64,000 nt of DNA from Phytopythium helicoides (Eukaryota > Oomycota > Peronosporomycetes > Pythiales > Pythiaceae): positions 806,001-870,000 of the forward strand of contig JANFNE010000005.1 in the NCBI GenBank assembly GCA_024867545.1, given 5' to 3'. Both the position numbers and the translations under genes were made by a program. This document shows positions 10,930 to 21,262 of the stretch, piece after piece; the first letter of the stretch is position 1, and every line of letters begins with the position of its first letter. The notes under the pieces were generated by a model. That model ran no database searches and had not been told where the DNA came from. It saw only the letters and a program-made list of their open reading frames with translations.

Positions 10930-12454
10930 CTAAGATCGACGGAGTGCTTTGGACACTTCGGGTCGGAAATGGAGTTGGTGTCCCTTGTCTTTGATAGTAA
11001 CCTGCATCATCCACCATTAGCCCTACTTTCTTCAGCACCAGAGGATAGGTGCGAGAAAATGTTTGTACCTTGCATCCCCCGAGCGTGACCGTTTTCCCGA
11101 CCTCAAGGTACTCGAGATTTTCAATCAACCGGATCACGGATTCTAATCGAGGTGGTGTCTTCTTTGAACCAACTTCCACAATCAGATCCGAGATGATGCG
11201 GTTGCGCAACTCATCGAACATGTCTGGATCATCGTGAAAGCTCATTTGCAAGACCACAAGATCGGGACTACGCCTTGTGACATATTTGCGAAGCATGCGT
11301 CTCTCTGGGGCAAACCAAAAAATCTGGATGAGTTGGATATAACATCGGCCAAGTAAAACTTTGATAATGGTATAACCCACCGAGACGGGCAAATTCTCGC
11401 TTGGCTGATGCGGCGGTTTGCTGGAATCGCGACAACAAGTCAAGCACCGACTTTCCGTGCTCCGCTTCAAGTCTCTCGAGCTCCTGAAAGATTACACTAT
11501 TAGAATATTGAGCCCTGAATTGACTAAAGCCAATGCCTCGCACCTTTCGAATGCGGACACGGTCGTATGCGAGGTTGTTGTTAGTCGGGTCCTCAATCCA
11601 CGGCTGCTTGAACCGGTTGCATGTCGCGCGAAGCTCTGCCTTGGTAACGGATAGCAGTGGTCGCACTAGTCGCACATCTGCCCTGTTCACAGCTGCCTGC
11701 TCGGACTCGTATGACAGATCCGCCTCGTCATCCCCATCGACAGCGCGAAGAGTCACGAAGGGCGAGGCGCTCGCCATCCCCGCGAGTCCATTGACGCCGC
11801 TGGCTCGACCCAGGCGGAACAGGGTAGTCTCTAGCTGATCGCCAAGCGTGTGTGCGACGAACAGACATAGCACACCGTGCTCTTTGCAGGCGTCGCGCAG
11901 CAGCTCGTACCGATACTTGCGCGCCAGCTCTTCTAGCTTGCTCTCTCTGGGCTTGACGGCCCACTCGCAGCGCTGCGTGACGTGCCTCACGCCCCACTTC
12001 TCCGCACAGACCTCTGCCAGTTGCTGCGCTTCCAGCGCGCTCTCGGGTCGCAGCTGGTGGTCGACCGTGATCGCGAGCAGCGGCGTGCGGATCTGTCTGT
12101 GGCGCAGGTGCTCCTGCAGCAGCAGCATGAGCGCCATGCTGTCTCCTCCGCCCGACAGCGCCACGGCCACCGGGAACTCGCCCTCCAGCGCTTCTTCCCC
12201 TGCGTCCAGTTGAGCCACTCGCCTCTGAGCCTCCGCCAGCCACGATCCCAACCACAACGCCACTTGCCTCGGATCGCAAACAGCGCGCGCAGCTGGCGCC
12301 TGGAGAGCCCGCACTTGCGCAACAGCTCGGAGAACGCGGCGCCCGACACGCCCACGGCCTCCGCTTGGCCCCCAGCGCCCTGTGCGCTCGTCCAGAGCGG
12401 CCCCGCGCGCGTCGAGAGGCGGCGGGCGGAGCATCGAGACAGGCGCCGCAGCAT
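10930..12454 (-). CDS. tilS: tRNA(Ile)-lysidine synthetase, bacterial type, probably mitochondrial
   Basis: TilS adds lysine to C34 of tRNA-Ile(CAU), so that it reads AUA rather than AUG. The PP-loop ATPase motif SGGGDSMAL is present, followed by ITVDHQLRPES, AHTLGDQLET and RPLLSVTKAELR, all typical of TilS. Introns at 11484-11543, 11305-11380 and 11002-11068 restore the frame through a C-terminal domain with VTLGGC and end at TAG 10930-10932. The ATG at 12454 starts an Arg/Ser-rich, acid-free leader (MLRRLSRCSARRLSTRAG) like a mitochondrial presequence, but this leader is in a different frame from the catalytic part; one base appears to be missing near 12260-12290. Alternatively translation starts at another ATG in the main frame. 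The gene lies divergent from the gene at 12640. Confidence 0.87.
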
Positions 12455-12639
12455 GATGGCGCAGTGGTGGCGGCAATGGGAAACGGTGGTGTGGGCGACA
12501 CCATGTGGGTGGGTTGGTGGTGGCTTTTTCTGTTGACGTCTGGGTTTTTGGACACAATTGGGTTATTTAAGTCGGACAAGATCGAGAGGACGGTGACACG
12601 GCCGACGTGGAGAGCTGCTGACGTCGCGGCAGTGCCAAG

Positions 12640-13220
12640 ATGGACGCGACGGCGGAGCTCGTGCAGAAGAAACTCGAGCTGCTGGCACAGCAGAAGGCCA
12701 AGGCGGACCGTATCAACGAGCTGCTTGCCGGTGGGTTCCCATAGACACGGTCGCAGTTTACGCCGGTGATGGGGCTGATGACGATGATGACGGTCTGGCA
12801 GCTCCCGGCGGCTTCAATGACATCTCGCGCAAGACCTGCAAGAACCTGGAGGCAGCCATCGTCGCCTCCAAGCGGCCAGGATACTTTGCCTACTACGAGA
12901 CGCCAGAGCACGCCAAGGCGGTCGAGCGCAACGGAGAGGTGCAGCGGTTGCAGGAGCAGGCGCTGTTGCTGCAGAAGCAGATCGATCAGATCACCGACAA
13001 GATCGACGCTGCAGCTCGCGGAGACGACGGTAAAGGACCAACGTCTCCCAGTGTCAACTCGCTCAAGCAGTGGCTCGCGACGTACGGTGCGCCGACACAG
13101 GCGCACCCAGACCAGTACACGAGCTTCACGCCTGACCGAAAGGTGTACGGTGGCACGGCGCACTACTCAGCGTTCCGATCGCAGGCAAGCACTATGAAGA
13201 AGGGGCGGCTAACTAAGTAG
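12640..13220 (+). CDS. Small coiled-coil protein, unknown function
   Basis: ATG 12640 gives MDATAELVQKKLELLAQQ, a charged helix. A 71-nt intron (12731-12801, GT-AG) leads to APGGFNDISRKTCKNLEAA, an AYYETPEHAK segment, a Gln/Leu-rich coiled coil (QRLQEQALLLQKQIDQI) and a Tyr/Lys-rich end with YGGTAHYSAFRSQ. The product is 169 aa with no signal peptide or membrane segment. I do not recognise the family. Splicing at 12756 instead would make a 26-nt intron, which is implausibly short compared with the 60-85 nt introns of its neighbours. The coherent splice and clean frame make it a likely real gene. Confidence 0.55.
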
Positions 13221-13247
13221 CAAGAGACACAGTGGATTGTGTTCGAG

Positions 13248-13271
13248 TGTTGTTGTTGTTGTTGTTGTTGT
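13248..13271. repeat. (TTG)n microsatellite in the 3' intergenic region
   Basis: About eight TTG/TGT units followed by T6, between the convergent ends of the coiled-coil gene and enolase. It lies outside any recognised coding region. Confidence 0.85.
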
Positions 13272-13413
13272 TTTTTGGTTAGAAGTAGAGAACAGTGGAA
13301 TCACGAAAGCCTAATGGGTCGCAGCGAACGCAGCCGTACTAGCGCTTCGTACGGGAAGGATGCAACCACCTGCAATCCCAACTCAATACGAGAACTCCCT
13401 CAATCGAGAGCGC

Positions 13414-14775
13414 TTAGAACGACGCGTACTTGCCGAGCGCCTCCACGTTGCGGAAGTCAGCGCCAGCGTAGCGGGCCTTGTCGCCGAGCGACTCCTCGAT
13501 GCGGAGCAGCTGGTTGTACTTGGCCAGACGCTCCGAGCGGCACGGGGCACCCGTCTTGATCTGGCCAGCGCTGAGGCCAACAGCCAGGTCGGCGATGAAG
13601 GTGTCCTCGGTCTCACCCGAGCGGTGGCTCGTCATGATGGCCCAGCCGGCCTTCTTGGCCATGGTCACGGCCTCAATCGACTCAGTGATCGAGCCGATCT
13701 GGTTCACCTTGAGCAGAAGGGCGTTGCATGCCTTGGTCTCAATGGCCTTCTTCACACGCGTGGGGTTGGTGACCGTGAGGTCGTCACCAACAATCTGCAC
13801 GTCCTCGCCAACCTTGGCCGTGAACTTGATCCACGACTCCCAGTCGTCCTGGTCGAACGGGTCCTCGATCGACACGATCGGGCTCGATCCCTTGGTCTTG
13901 GCAATGAAGCTGTCGTACAGCTCAATAAGCTTGTCGGCCGGCAGCTTCTCCGAGTCCGGAGCGTTGGGGTTCTTGAAGTCCAGGTTGTAGCGAGCATCGT
14001 CGGCACCCGTGTAGAACTCCGAGGCGGCGACGTCCATGCCGAGGCGGACCTTGTCCGTGTAGCCGGCGTTCTTGATGGCCTCCTCAATGAGCTCGATGGC
14101 CTCACCGTTCGACTGGATGTTGGGGGCGAAGCCACCCTCGTCACCGACGGCGGTGGCGTCCAGGCCGTAGCGCTTGTTGATGACCTTCTTCAGGTTGTGG
14201 TAGACCTCCGAGCCGATCTGCATGGCCTCGGCAAAGGTGGCGGCACCGACAGGCAGGATCATGAACTCCTGCATGGCAAGCTTGTTGCCAGCGTGCGAGC
14301 CACCGTTGATGATGTTGAACGAGGGCACGGGCAGGCAGGGCGTGGGGTTGCCGGCCAGGTCGGCGATGTGCTGCCAGAGCGGCACCTTGCGCGCGGCGGC
14401 ACCGGCGCGGCAGACGGCGAGCGAGACGCCGAGGATGGCGTTGGCACCGAGCTTCTTCTTGCACCATCCCCACTCGTTCTGCGTGCCGTCGAGCGTCTCG
14501 ACCATGAACTTGTCGATGTCGGCCTGCTCCTTGACGTCCTTGCCGATGAGCGCGGGCGCGATGATCTCGTTCACGTTCTTGACGGCCTGCAGCACGCCCT
14601 TGCCCATGTAGGCCTTGCCTCCGTCGCGCAGCTCGAGCGCCTCGAACTCGCCCGTGGACGCGCCGCTGGGCACGGCGGCCGTGAACAGTCCGTCGCTGGT
14701 CGTCAGGTCCACCTCGACGGTCGGGTTGCCGCGCGAGTCGAAGATCTGGCGCGCGTGGATCGAGATGATCGACAT
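13414..14775 (-). CDS. ENO: Enolase (2-phospho-D-glycerate hydro-lyase)
   Basis: A single uninterrupted exon of 453 aa, the normal enolase length. ATG 14775 begins [19 protein letters not shown]; an upstream in-frame ATG at 14955 would add 60 unconserved residues. Catalytic and Mg2+ landmarks are present: [25 protein letters not shown], the catalytic lysine in [25 protein letters not shown] and [11 protein letters not shown]. After residue ~100 there is an EWGWC-type insertion ([15 protein letters not shown]), known in plant, apicomplexan and some other protist enolases. It catalyses the conversion of 2-phosphoglycerate to PEP in glycolysis. Strongly codon-biased (C/G-ending), consistent with high expression. 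The upstream side holds CT-rich sequence typical of strong promoters. Confidence 0.98.
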   Translation of the reverse strand: MSIISIHARQIFDSRGNPTVEVDLTTSDGLFTAAVPSGASTGEFEALELRDGGKAYMGKGVLQAVKNVNEIIAPALIGKDVKEQADIDKFMVETLDGTQNEWGWCKKKLGANAILGVSLAVCRAGAAARKVPLWQHIADLAGNPTPCLPVPSFNIINGGSHAGNKLAMQEFMILPVGAATFAEAMQIGSEVYHNLKKVINKRYGLDATAVGDEGGFAPNIQSNGEAIELIEEAIKNAGYTDKVRLGMDVAASEFYTGADDARYNLDFKNPNAPDSEKLPADKLIELYDSFIAKTKGSSPIVSIEDPFDQDDWESWIKFTAKVGEDVQIVGDDLTVTNPTRVKKAIETKACNALLLKVNQIGSITESIEAVTMAKKAGWAIMTSHRSGETEDTFIADLAVGLSAGQIKTGAPCRSERLAKYNQLLRIEESLGDKARYAGADFRNVEALGKYASF

Positions 14776-15530
14776 GGTGGCTGGCGAGAGGGAAGAAGAG
14801 AGGAGAGAGGGAGGGCGAGAAGTCTTCGGGGAGAAGATCGACTTGAGGCTTTCGGGTCCAAAGAGGAAGTGAGCGCTTTCCTCACCGCGGCGGGCTTCCG
14901 TTTCCCCCCGAGCGTTTCCCCCATGGCCGCAGCGCAGCGTATCTTGGCGGTTCAACTAGGCGGAAGCTAGGATTTGGCCTAGTTTAAGATGCACTGCTCC
15001 CGGTAAAGACGCACAAACAGGACCGCTTTGCTGCTTGGGTGCCGAGCCGTTGCAAGAGAAACGCGCGGCGTGCGCGCCTGGTTGATTGCACGCGTCTTTG
15101 CATATAAAAGAGAGCCCGCCGCCGCCTTTGGCGCTGCTAGCAATCGAGCCTCGGGGGCCTTCGTGTCTCGCAGCAGCCCATGGGCCACAATGCGAGCGAC
15201 GCCACCCAGCAAGCTAATGGAGGATGGAGCGCTTCACTCACGGCGACAACGTGAGGCTCGACACCTTGCGGCGAGAGCCGCGTTGTTACCGTACCATGTA
15301 CGATTGGAATCTCCGCTGTCGCATCCATTGGCGCCGCGTGATTGGCCGAGGAAGACGGGAGATTCAACCTACGGTACGAGCGCCGCCTGCCACGGCGCGG
15401 CGATGACTCGGCTGCCGTAGCAGGAGGCCGTCATGGCTCCAGTCGGTACACGACGCGCACACCACGCACGCGAGCCAAGGGGGCTCCATGGACACGAGGC
15501 GGAGATCAAATGCGTCATTGACGTGTCAAA
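14776..15530. other. Upstream region of enolase; no gene recognised
   Basis: The part next to the enolase ATG is a CT-rich tract on the enolase strand (about 14780-14830). Further out there is an ATTGG box (GTGATTGGCCGAGG near 15339) and a second ATTGG at about 15329. Short ORFs here have no recognisable motif and unusual composition. Confidence 0.45.
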
Positions 15531-16297
15531 ATGTCTCGTCGCGGCGGCTCCAAAGCGACGCAGAGGTCTGCCAAGCAGCAGCCAGTGGTCTGCTGCTTGG
15601 TCCAGAGAGCAGAGGGCAGCCTCGTGCTCGCGCTCTGGTTGTCCCTGTGTTGCATGCCGACTTGTATGCTTGGCGTGTTGCGTCAAGATTGGTTTTACAT
15701 TTCTGCAAACTCCCGCGCGATTTAGTCATTTCGACTTGATGAGCAAGCGCCGGGCGGCGGGTGGCGGACCTGCATGCACACGAAGAGAAGAAGCAGCAGT
15801 GCTATGCAGTCGTCTACAACGCGGATGGCTGCAAGGCCAAGCGCAAAGGCATCCGTTCCAGGCGGCTTTCACAGACCGAATGGTGCTGGAGCCACCATGG
15901 TGAAGCACAGGCCGTCACAGCAACGGATGGCGGAGAAGCTCCCGTTACTACGAGCATACGCCAATTTCTCGCGCTCGTCAGCGTTCACGAAGCGACAGCC
16001 TTTCGGAGTTGGAAAATGTCAAGATCGCGTGGGCGTTCCCGAAGGTTTCGAGGGGCTCTTGGCCCAGTAACGCCACAAGATCGAGCGCGGCTCCATGCAT
16101 CGAAGAGCCTACCACGACCGCAGGCTCGAGCCATCGATAGGACCGTCAATGCTCTCCTAGAGCTGCAATGCAACTGGCAACGCCTTGAACCAGCTCAGTT
16201 GCAGCGGTTGACAGCTCTGACGTGGCACCGATCCACTCCAGCTGAAGGCACCGCCGCCACGTCCGCGACGTCACCACTACACAAAACCAATAATTGA
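15531..16297 (+). CDS. Possible small zinc-motif protein (C-x9-C-x17-C-x2-H)
   Basis: The segment 15788-16297 encodes CYAVVYNADGCKAKRKG and, 17 residues after its second Cys, CWSHH, a Cys/Cys/Cys-x2-His spacing like short zinc-binding motifs of the C...CK.K....C..H type. There is no in-frame ATG upstream; a plausible start is ATG 15531 (MSRRGGSKATQRSAK) joined through an intron of about 203-206 nt (GT at 15585, AG at 15787 or 15790). The remainder is Arg/Ser/Thr-rich with no further motif. Function unknown; it may not be a real gene. Confidence 0.3.
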
Positions 16298-16403
16298 TTC
16301 TGACCGACCGGCTGGCTGCATGGTTGGTCGAGCAGCTCTTGCGCCGCAACCGACGGTCTCATCGCACTCAATCGCTCTCCATCGCGTCGAGACAGCCAGA
16401 GCC

Positions 16404-17710
16404 ATGGGCAAGCACGGCAACAAGAGCAAGGCGGCGGCGGCACCGGCCGCGCAGGAGGTGGCGCGCGTGCCGGGCTTCTTCGGGCATGAGATCAAGCCCG
16501 GGCAGGCGCTGACGTGGGCCAACGACGTCGAGGAGTTCGTGCTGCAGCTCAACTCGGCGGCGCTCGGCGCGGACGCCGCGGCGGGCCGCTCGACGCTGTT
16601 CGTCAAGGCCAAGGGCGCCAAGATCGCGCTCTGCTCGCTGGCTCCGCAGGCCGCCGAGCAGTGGAACCTCACGCAGACCTTCACGCCGTTCGACGGCGAG
16701 ATCGAGTTCGTGGTCGAGGGCGCCAATGCCGTGCACCTCACGGGGTTCATTGAGGTGCAGGAGGAGGAGGACGAGGACGACGACCACGCGCACGACTACG
16801 ACGACGACGACCACGAGGACGACGACTCGGAGATCGACCCCGACGACGTCATGGTGTTCGAGGGAGGCTCGTCCGACGAGGAGGAGATCGATGGCGACGA
16901 TGACGAGGAGGAGGAGGACGACGAGGACCGCTTCGAGGTCATCGAGGAGCGTCTGCACGCCGAGAAGGAGCAGGCTACGAAGAAGGAGGAGAAGAAGTCA
17001 CCTGCGAAGGAGCAGCCCAAGAAGAAGGAGGAGGCCAAGAAGTCACCCGCCAAGGAGCAGAAGAAGGAGCAGCCCAAGAAGGAGCAGCCCAAGAAGGAGC
17101 AGCCCAAGAAGGAGGAGGCCAAGAAGTCGCCTGCCAAGGAGCAGAAGAAGGAGCAGAAGAAGGAGGATGCTCAGCCCAAGAAGTCGGCTGCCGAGCAGAA
17201 GAAGGAGAAGAAGGTGGCCGAGAAGATTGCGGAGTTGACTGCTACGACTGGCAAGAAGCGCCCGGCTCCTTCGGAGGCTGTGGACGTGCCCAAGAAGATT
17301 AAGACAACTCGCCAGTACAAGGGCATCTCGATTGAGGAACAGTAAGTGATGCTCTCGTGAATTGATCATACTCGAGAAGTATCCCTAACGCAGGTTCTGT
17401 GACTTACCATGACAACAGCGCTGTCGGCAAGGGCCAGGGCGTGCAGAAGGGCCGCAAGGTGAGCATCCTGTACCGCGGCCGTCTCGAGAACGGCAAGCAG
17501 TTCGACGCGGCGCAGAACCGCAAGAAGCCGTTCACGTTCCGCCATGGCATTGGCGATGTCATCAAGGGCATGGACCTCGGTATTGAGGGCATGCGCTCCG
17601 GCGGTAAGCGTACGATCACGATCCCGTCCAAGCTTGGCTATGGCCGCTCGGGTGCCCCGCCGACCATCCCGCCGAACGCCAATCTGATCTTCGATATCGA
17701 GCTTCTGTAA
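16404..17710 (+). CDS. Nuclear/nucleolar FKBP-type prolyl isomerase with nucleoplasmin-like N-terminus
   Basis: Exons 16404-17341 and 17419-17710 (intron 76 nt) encode 409 aa. Residues ~18-115 match the nucleoplasmin-like domain of Fpr3/Fpr4/FKBP39 (GFFGHEIKPGQ..., HLTGFIEV). Then come acidic Asp/Glu tracts, a long Lys-rich region of KKEQP / KKSPAKEQ repeats, and a C-terminal FKBP domain with VSILYRGRLENGKQFD, GMRSGGKRTITIPSKLGYG and NANLIFDIELL. Family members are histone chaperones and prolyl isomerases in the nucleus or nucleolus. The acceptor at 17418 was chosen because it gives HAVGKGQGVQKG, matching the family; the earlier AG at 17393 leads to a stop. Confidence 0.93.
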
Positions 17711-17827
17711 GCTCGTTCGCAATACCGCCTCGATGGTGCCGATAGATGCAAATACAATGGTCAGTGGAAACAAAAAGGCTCTGCATTCGCTCGGTGAGAA
17801 GTTTATGCTGCAAGAACTATCTCACGT

Positions 17828-19024
17828 CTAGTAACCGAGCGACCAATCCACGGCGTACGTGACTTGCTCCCCGCGAAGGAACAAGTTCATGTTGGTCTCA
17901 AACAGAATCCCAATGTCCTCGGGGAACGTCCGGCCCGAAACGTGTGGCGTCAACAACACTCGAGGGTGCTTGTACAACTCGCTACTGCTCGGCAAAGGCT
18001 CCTGCTCAAACACATCCAACACCGCAAACGAGAATGCACCATCCTTCTCGTTGTTCAGTTCGTCCAGCAGCACCTTCTCTGAGATGATATCGCCGCGACC
18101 GACGTTGACGAACACGGGTTTGCGTGCTCGGCATTTGTCAAGCACCTGCGGTGTCAGCATATAGCGCGTTGCAGCCGTGCTGGGCAACGAGTTGACGAGG
18201 TAGTCGCAACTCTCAAGTACTTCGTCGAGTTGATCCGTGATGATGTCTGCGGCTTGTTCCAAGCCTTCACTGCCGTCGGCGCCAACAACACGCGGTCGTC
18301 GCTTGAATCCAATGACTCGGTGGCCAGCAGCCCGAAGCATGCGACCAATGCCGCGACCAATGTCACCGAGCCCAAGGATGCCAATGGTAACGGATCCCGG
18401 CCAACGGTAGCTCGCCATCTCCATCTTGGCGTACACACCCTGCTCTTGGTACGCTTTGCCTTGCAGCAGTTTGCGTTCTAGCATGGTGACGTACGTGGCG
18501 ACATACTGACCGATGAGCCCCGGCATGATGCCTCCAGCGCGCGAGACCGTGAACTGCGGACTCACAACACCGTTCCCGCTCTCCTTGTTCTTGTGCAGCT
18601 GATCCAGGTACACATCCACACCGGCGTATGTGCCCTGCACGAGCTTGAGGTTCGTAAACACCGGCGGCAGCTCCGGCGGCAGGTGCTCGTGCGGAGCGAG
18701 GAGCACGAGTCCGCCGGACGCGGCGTCCATCACAATGACCTCGGCGTCCCGCACGATTTTGAGCTGGTCAGGCGTCAGATCCCACTTGGGACTGCCAGGA
18801 CACTCCATGTTGGCTCCGCGCCACATGTCCTGCTTGTTGCCCACGAGTCTCGGCAGCGGAACGTCGACCACTTGAATGGCATTCTTGCGGAAGAGCTCGC
18901 CTGCTGGAGTCGCCGAAGCCTGCAGATACGCGCGAACGGCGTCGCCCACGCCCCCGATGAAGGACATGACGGGCACGACGCACGGGTCGGCTGGCGAGTA
19001 GCGGGAGGTCGTGGAGTAGCTCAT
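17828..19024 (-). CDS. D-isomer-specific 2-hydroxyacid dehydrogenase, copy 1
   Basis: One exon, 398 aa from ATG 19024 (MSYSTTSRYSP). An in-frame ATG at 19141 is possible, but that extension is not shared by copy 3. The NAD-binding Rossmann motif is GILGLGDIGRGIG; the catalytic trio is visible as Arg in NVGRGD, Glu in DVFEQEPLP and His in LLTPH. This is the glyoxylate/hydroxypyruvate reductase (GHPR-like) branch, reducing 2-keto acids with NAD(P)H. It is the first of three same-strand paralogues. It carries a distinct segment after the Rossmann motif (KRRPRVVGADGSEG) where copies 2 and 3 have KRRINxLTDDEK. No frame defects. Confidence 0.94.
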   Translation of the reverse strand: MSYSTTSRYSPADPCVVPVMSFIGGVGDAVRAYLQASATPAGELFRKNAIQVVDVPLPRLVGNKQDMWRGANMECPGSPKWDLTPDQLKIVRDAEVIVMDAASGGLVLLAPHEHLPPELPPVFTNLKLVQGTYAGVDVYLDQLHKNKESGNGVVSPQFTVSRAGGIMPGLIGQYVATYVTMLERKLLQGKAYQEQGVYAKMEMASYRWPGSVTIGILGLGDIGRGIGRMLRAAGHRVIGFKRRPRVVGADGSEGLEQAADIITDQLDEVLESCDYLVNSLPSTAATRYMLTPQVLDKCRARKPVFVNVGRGDIISEKVLLDELNNEKDGAFSFAVLDVFEQEPLPSSSELYKHPRVLLTPHVSGRTFPEDIGILFETNMNLFLRGEQVTYAVDWSLGY

Positions 19025-19264
19025 GGAGGTCGAGGATGTGGCGAGGAGGCAGCAAATTGGTCTCTGGCGTCTGTGGAGGAGCTGCAGGTGCCTCGGTATC
19101 CTCCAAACCGGTGTTTGGATGAGACCGAGACGCATGGGCATGGACAGGCGAGTGGTGTCAACCAGTTGGGTTCAGTATGGGCGGTGGCGCGATCATGGAG
19201 CGTCGTAGATGGCCATCAAAGTGAATCAAGGTGGCTGAATTGTTCGGGCATAAGCTGCTACTAT

Positions 19265-20449
19265 CTAGTATCCGAGCGACCAATCCACGGCGTACGTGAC
19301 TTGCTCCCCGCGAAGGAACAGGTTCATGTTGGTCTCAAACAGAATCCCAATGTCCTCGGGGAACGTCCGACCCGCACTATGCGGCGTCAACAACACTCGA
19401 GGGTGCTTGTACAACTCGCTGCTGCTCGGCAAAGGCTCCTGCTCAAACACATCCAACACCGCGAACGAGAACGCGCCATCCTTCTCATTGTTCAGTTCGT
19501 CCAGCAGTACCTTCTCCGAGATGACATCTCCGCGACCGACGTTGATGAACACGGGTTTGCGTGCTCGGCATTTGTCAAGTACCTGCGGTGTCAGCATATA
19601 GCGCGTTGCAGCTGTGCTGGGCAACGAGTTGACGAGGTAGTCGCAACTCTCAAGTACTTCGTCGAGTTGATCCGTGATGATGTCTGCGGCTTGTTTCTCG
19701 TCGTCGGTTAGCATGTTGATGCGACGCTTGTATCCGACGACGCGATGGCCAGCAGCCCGAAGCATACGGCCAATGCCGCGACCAATGTCACCAAAGCCCA
19801 GAATGCCAATGGTAACGGATCCCGGCCAACGGTAGCTCGCCATCTCCAAATTGGCGTAGATTCTCTGCTCTTGGTACTCCTTGGCCTGCAGCAGTTTGCG
19901 TTCCAGCATGGTGACGTACGTGGCGACATACTGACCGATGAGCCCCGACACAATACCTCCAGCGCGCGAGACCGTGAACTCCGGACTCATGACTCCCTTC
20001 CCACTCTCCTTGTTCTTCTGCAACTGGTCCAAGTAGACGTCTACACCGTTGTACGTGCCCTGCACAAACTTGAGGTTCGTGAACACCGGTGGAAGCTCCG
20101 GCGGCAGGTGTTCGTGAGGAGCAAGCAACACTCGTCCTCCGGACGCGGCGTCCATCACAATGACCTCGGCGTCCCGCACGATTTTGAGCTGGTCAGGCGT
20201 CAGATCCCACTTGGGACTGCCAGGACACTCCATGTTGGCTCCGCGCCACATGTCCTGCTTGTTGCCCACGAGTCTCGGAAGCGGAACGTCGACCACTTGA
20301 ATGGCATTCTTGCGGAAGAGCTCGCCTGCTGGAGTCGCCGAAGCCTGCAGATACGCGCGAACGGCGTCGCCCACGCCCCCGATGAAGGACATGACGGGCA
20401 CGACGCACGGGTCTGCTGGTGAGTAGCGGGAGGTCGTAGAGTAGCTCAT
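19265..20449 (-). CDS. D-isomer-specific 2-hydroxyacid dehydrogenase, copy 2
   Basis: One exon, 394 aa from ATG 20449 (MSYSTTSRYSP). Same domains and catalytic residues as copy 1 (GFGDIGRGIG, NVGRGD, DVFEQEPLP, LLTPH), with LLTPHSAG replacing LLTPHVSG. The upstream DNA, including a readable stretch encoding LLHRRQRPICCLLATSS, is also shared with copy 1, so the duplication unit includes the 5' flank. Amino-acid identity to copy 1 is very high along the whole length, indicating a recent tandem duplication. Probable role as for copy 1. Confidence 0.94.
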   Translation of the reverse strand: MSYSTTSRYSPADPCVVPVMSFIGGVGDAVRAYLQASATPAGELFRKNAIQVVDVPLPRLVGNKQDMWRGANMECPGSPKWDLTPDQLKIVRDAEVIVMDAASGGRVLLAPHEHLPPELPPVFTNLKFVQGTYNGVDVYLDQLQKNKESGKGVMSPEFTVSRAGGIVSGLIGQYVATYVTMLERKLLQAKEYQEQRIYANLEMASYRWPGSVTIGILGFGDIGRGIGRMLRAAGHRVVGYKRRINMLTDDEKQAADIITDQLDEVLESCDYLVNSLPSTAATRYMLTPQVLDKCRARKPVFINVGRGDVISEKVLLDELNNEKDGAFSFAVLDVFEQEPLPSSSELYKHPRVLLTPHSAGRTFPEDIGILFETNMNLFLRGEQVTYAVDWSLGY

Positions 20450-21262
20450 GGGGGTCGAGGATGTGGCGAGGAGGCAGCAAATTGGTCTCTGGCGTCTGTG
20501 GAGGAGCTCTAGGTGGCTCAGAGAGTAGCGGTAAATCGCGGATAAACCCATGGGGATTCAGGAAGAGGCGGTGATTTGAGCTTTGCGGGCTGTGAAGGAG
20601 CTGGAGTCCCTTCAGTATCCACTTAGCCCAAGTTTGTTTGTGATGCTGAAGGCCTGTCGGCCACCAACAGAAAGCGATGCAGACCATACTCTAATCATGC
20701 GTTTCGATGAGAGCAGAGACGCATGTGAACCAGGCCATCAAGCTCAGTCAAAACTTGTATGAAGCGTATCAACAACGCGTCAACGTTCACGTGAACATCA
20801 CACCTCTCCCCTGGAGTAAACTCTTCTCCAAGAGTAAACTCATCCGGCAGTCATTAAAGTAACACTAGAGTGTCGCTGATCGGCGACACTACACTGATGC
20901 ACAGGCGTAAATTTCATTGGCTAGAAAAAGGACAAATCTCGAGTCATGGTAAAATACGCGTGAACTCAGCTATGTGTTTTAAACATACTGTAGTTGGTGG
21001 AAAAAATCACATCGCTCCCCTCTCCCACATCCAAATCACTCGCACGCCGCTCGCCGCTCGCCGCACGCCGCACGCCTCTCACCGCACACTGCCGCTGCAC
21101 GCTACACCCATATATATAATTTTGTTAGTTATCAGTGTAGGTAAGTGGGCGTTCCGCGCGTGGCAAGTTTTGAATTCCGGCTGTGCGGCTCTCCGATATC
21201 CCTATGGTCCGTGTGTCATCCCTCCACTATTTTCGACTTCGTTGCCTTCGCCTTAACGTTGT
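20450..21262. other. AT-richer spacer between dehydrogenase copies 2 and 3
   Basis: Contains poly-A-rich tracts around 20920-21010, a Cys/His-codon-like simple stretch of CGCACGCCG / CTCGCCG repeats at about 21039-21090, and TATATATAAT near 21110. No coding motif recognised. Base composition is clearly more AT-rich than the flanking genes. Confidence 0.5.

Noticed and set aside
12731..12756. 26-nt intron in the small coiled-coil gene
   Set aside because: Shorter than any plausible spliceosomal intron here; a 71-nt intron ending at 12801 keeps the frame and matches local intron sizes.
13248..13271. (TTG)n tract as a CRISPR or telomere-like repeat
   Set aside because: Simple trinucleotide microsatellite with no spacers and no telomere unit.
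13360..14970. 536-codon open frame antisense to enolase
   Set aside because: Shadow of a strongly codon-biased gene; sequence is low-complexity Leu/Val/Arg/Asp without any domain.
17393..17418. Acceptor AG at 17393 for the FKBP intron
   Set aside because: Gives a frame that stops at once; AG at 17418 yields the conserved FKBP start of domain.
19025..19141. N-terminal extension of dehydrogenase copy 1 from ATG 19141
   Set aside because: Copy 3 lacks it and it shows no targeting-signal pattern; shared with copy 2 only because the flank was duplicated.
18593..19711. 372-codon plus-strand frame across dehydrogenase copies 1 and 2 (and a similar one at 22297-23541)
   Set aside because: Antisense shadow of the duplicated dehydrogenases; recurs only because the DNA is repeated.
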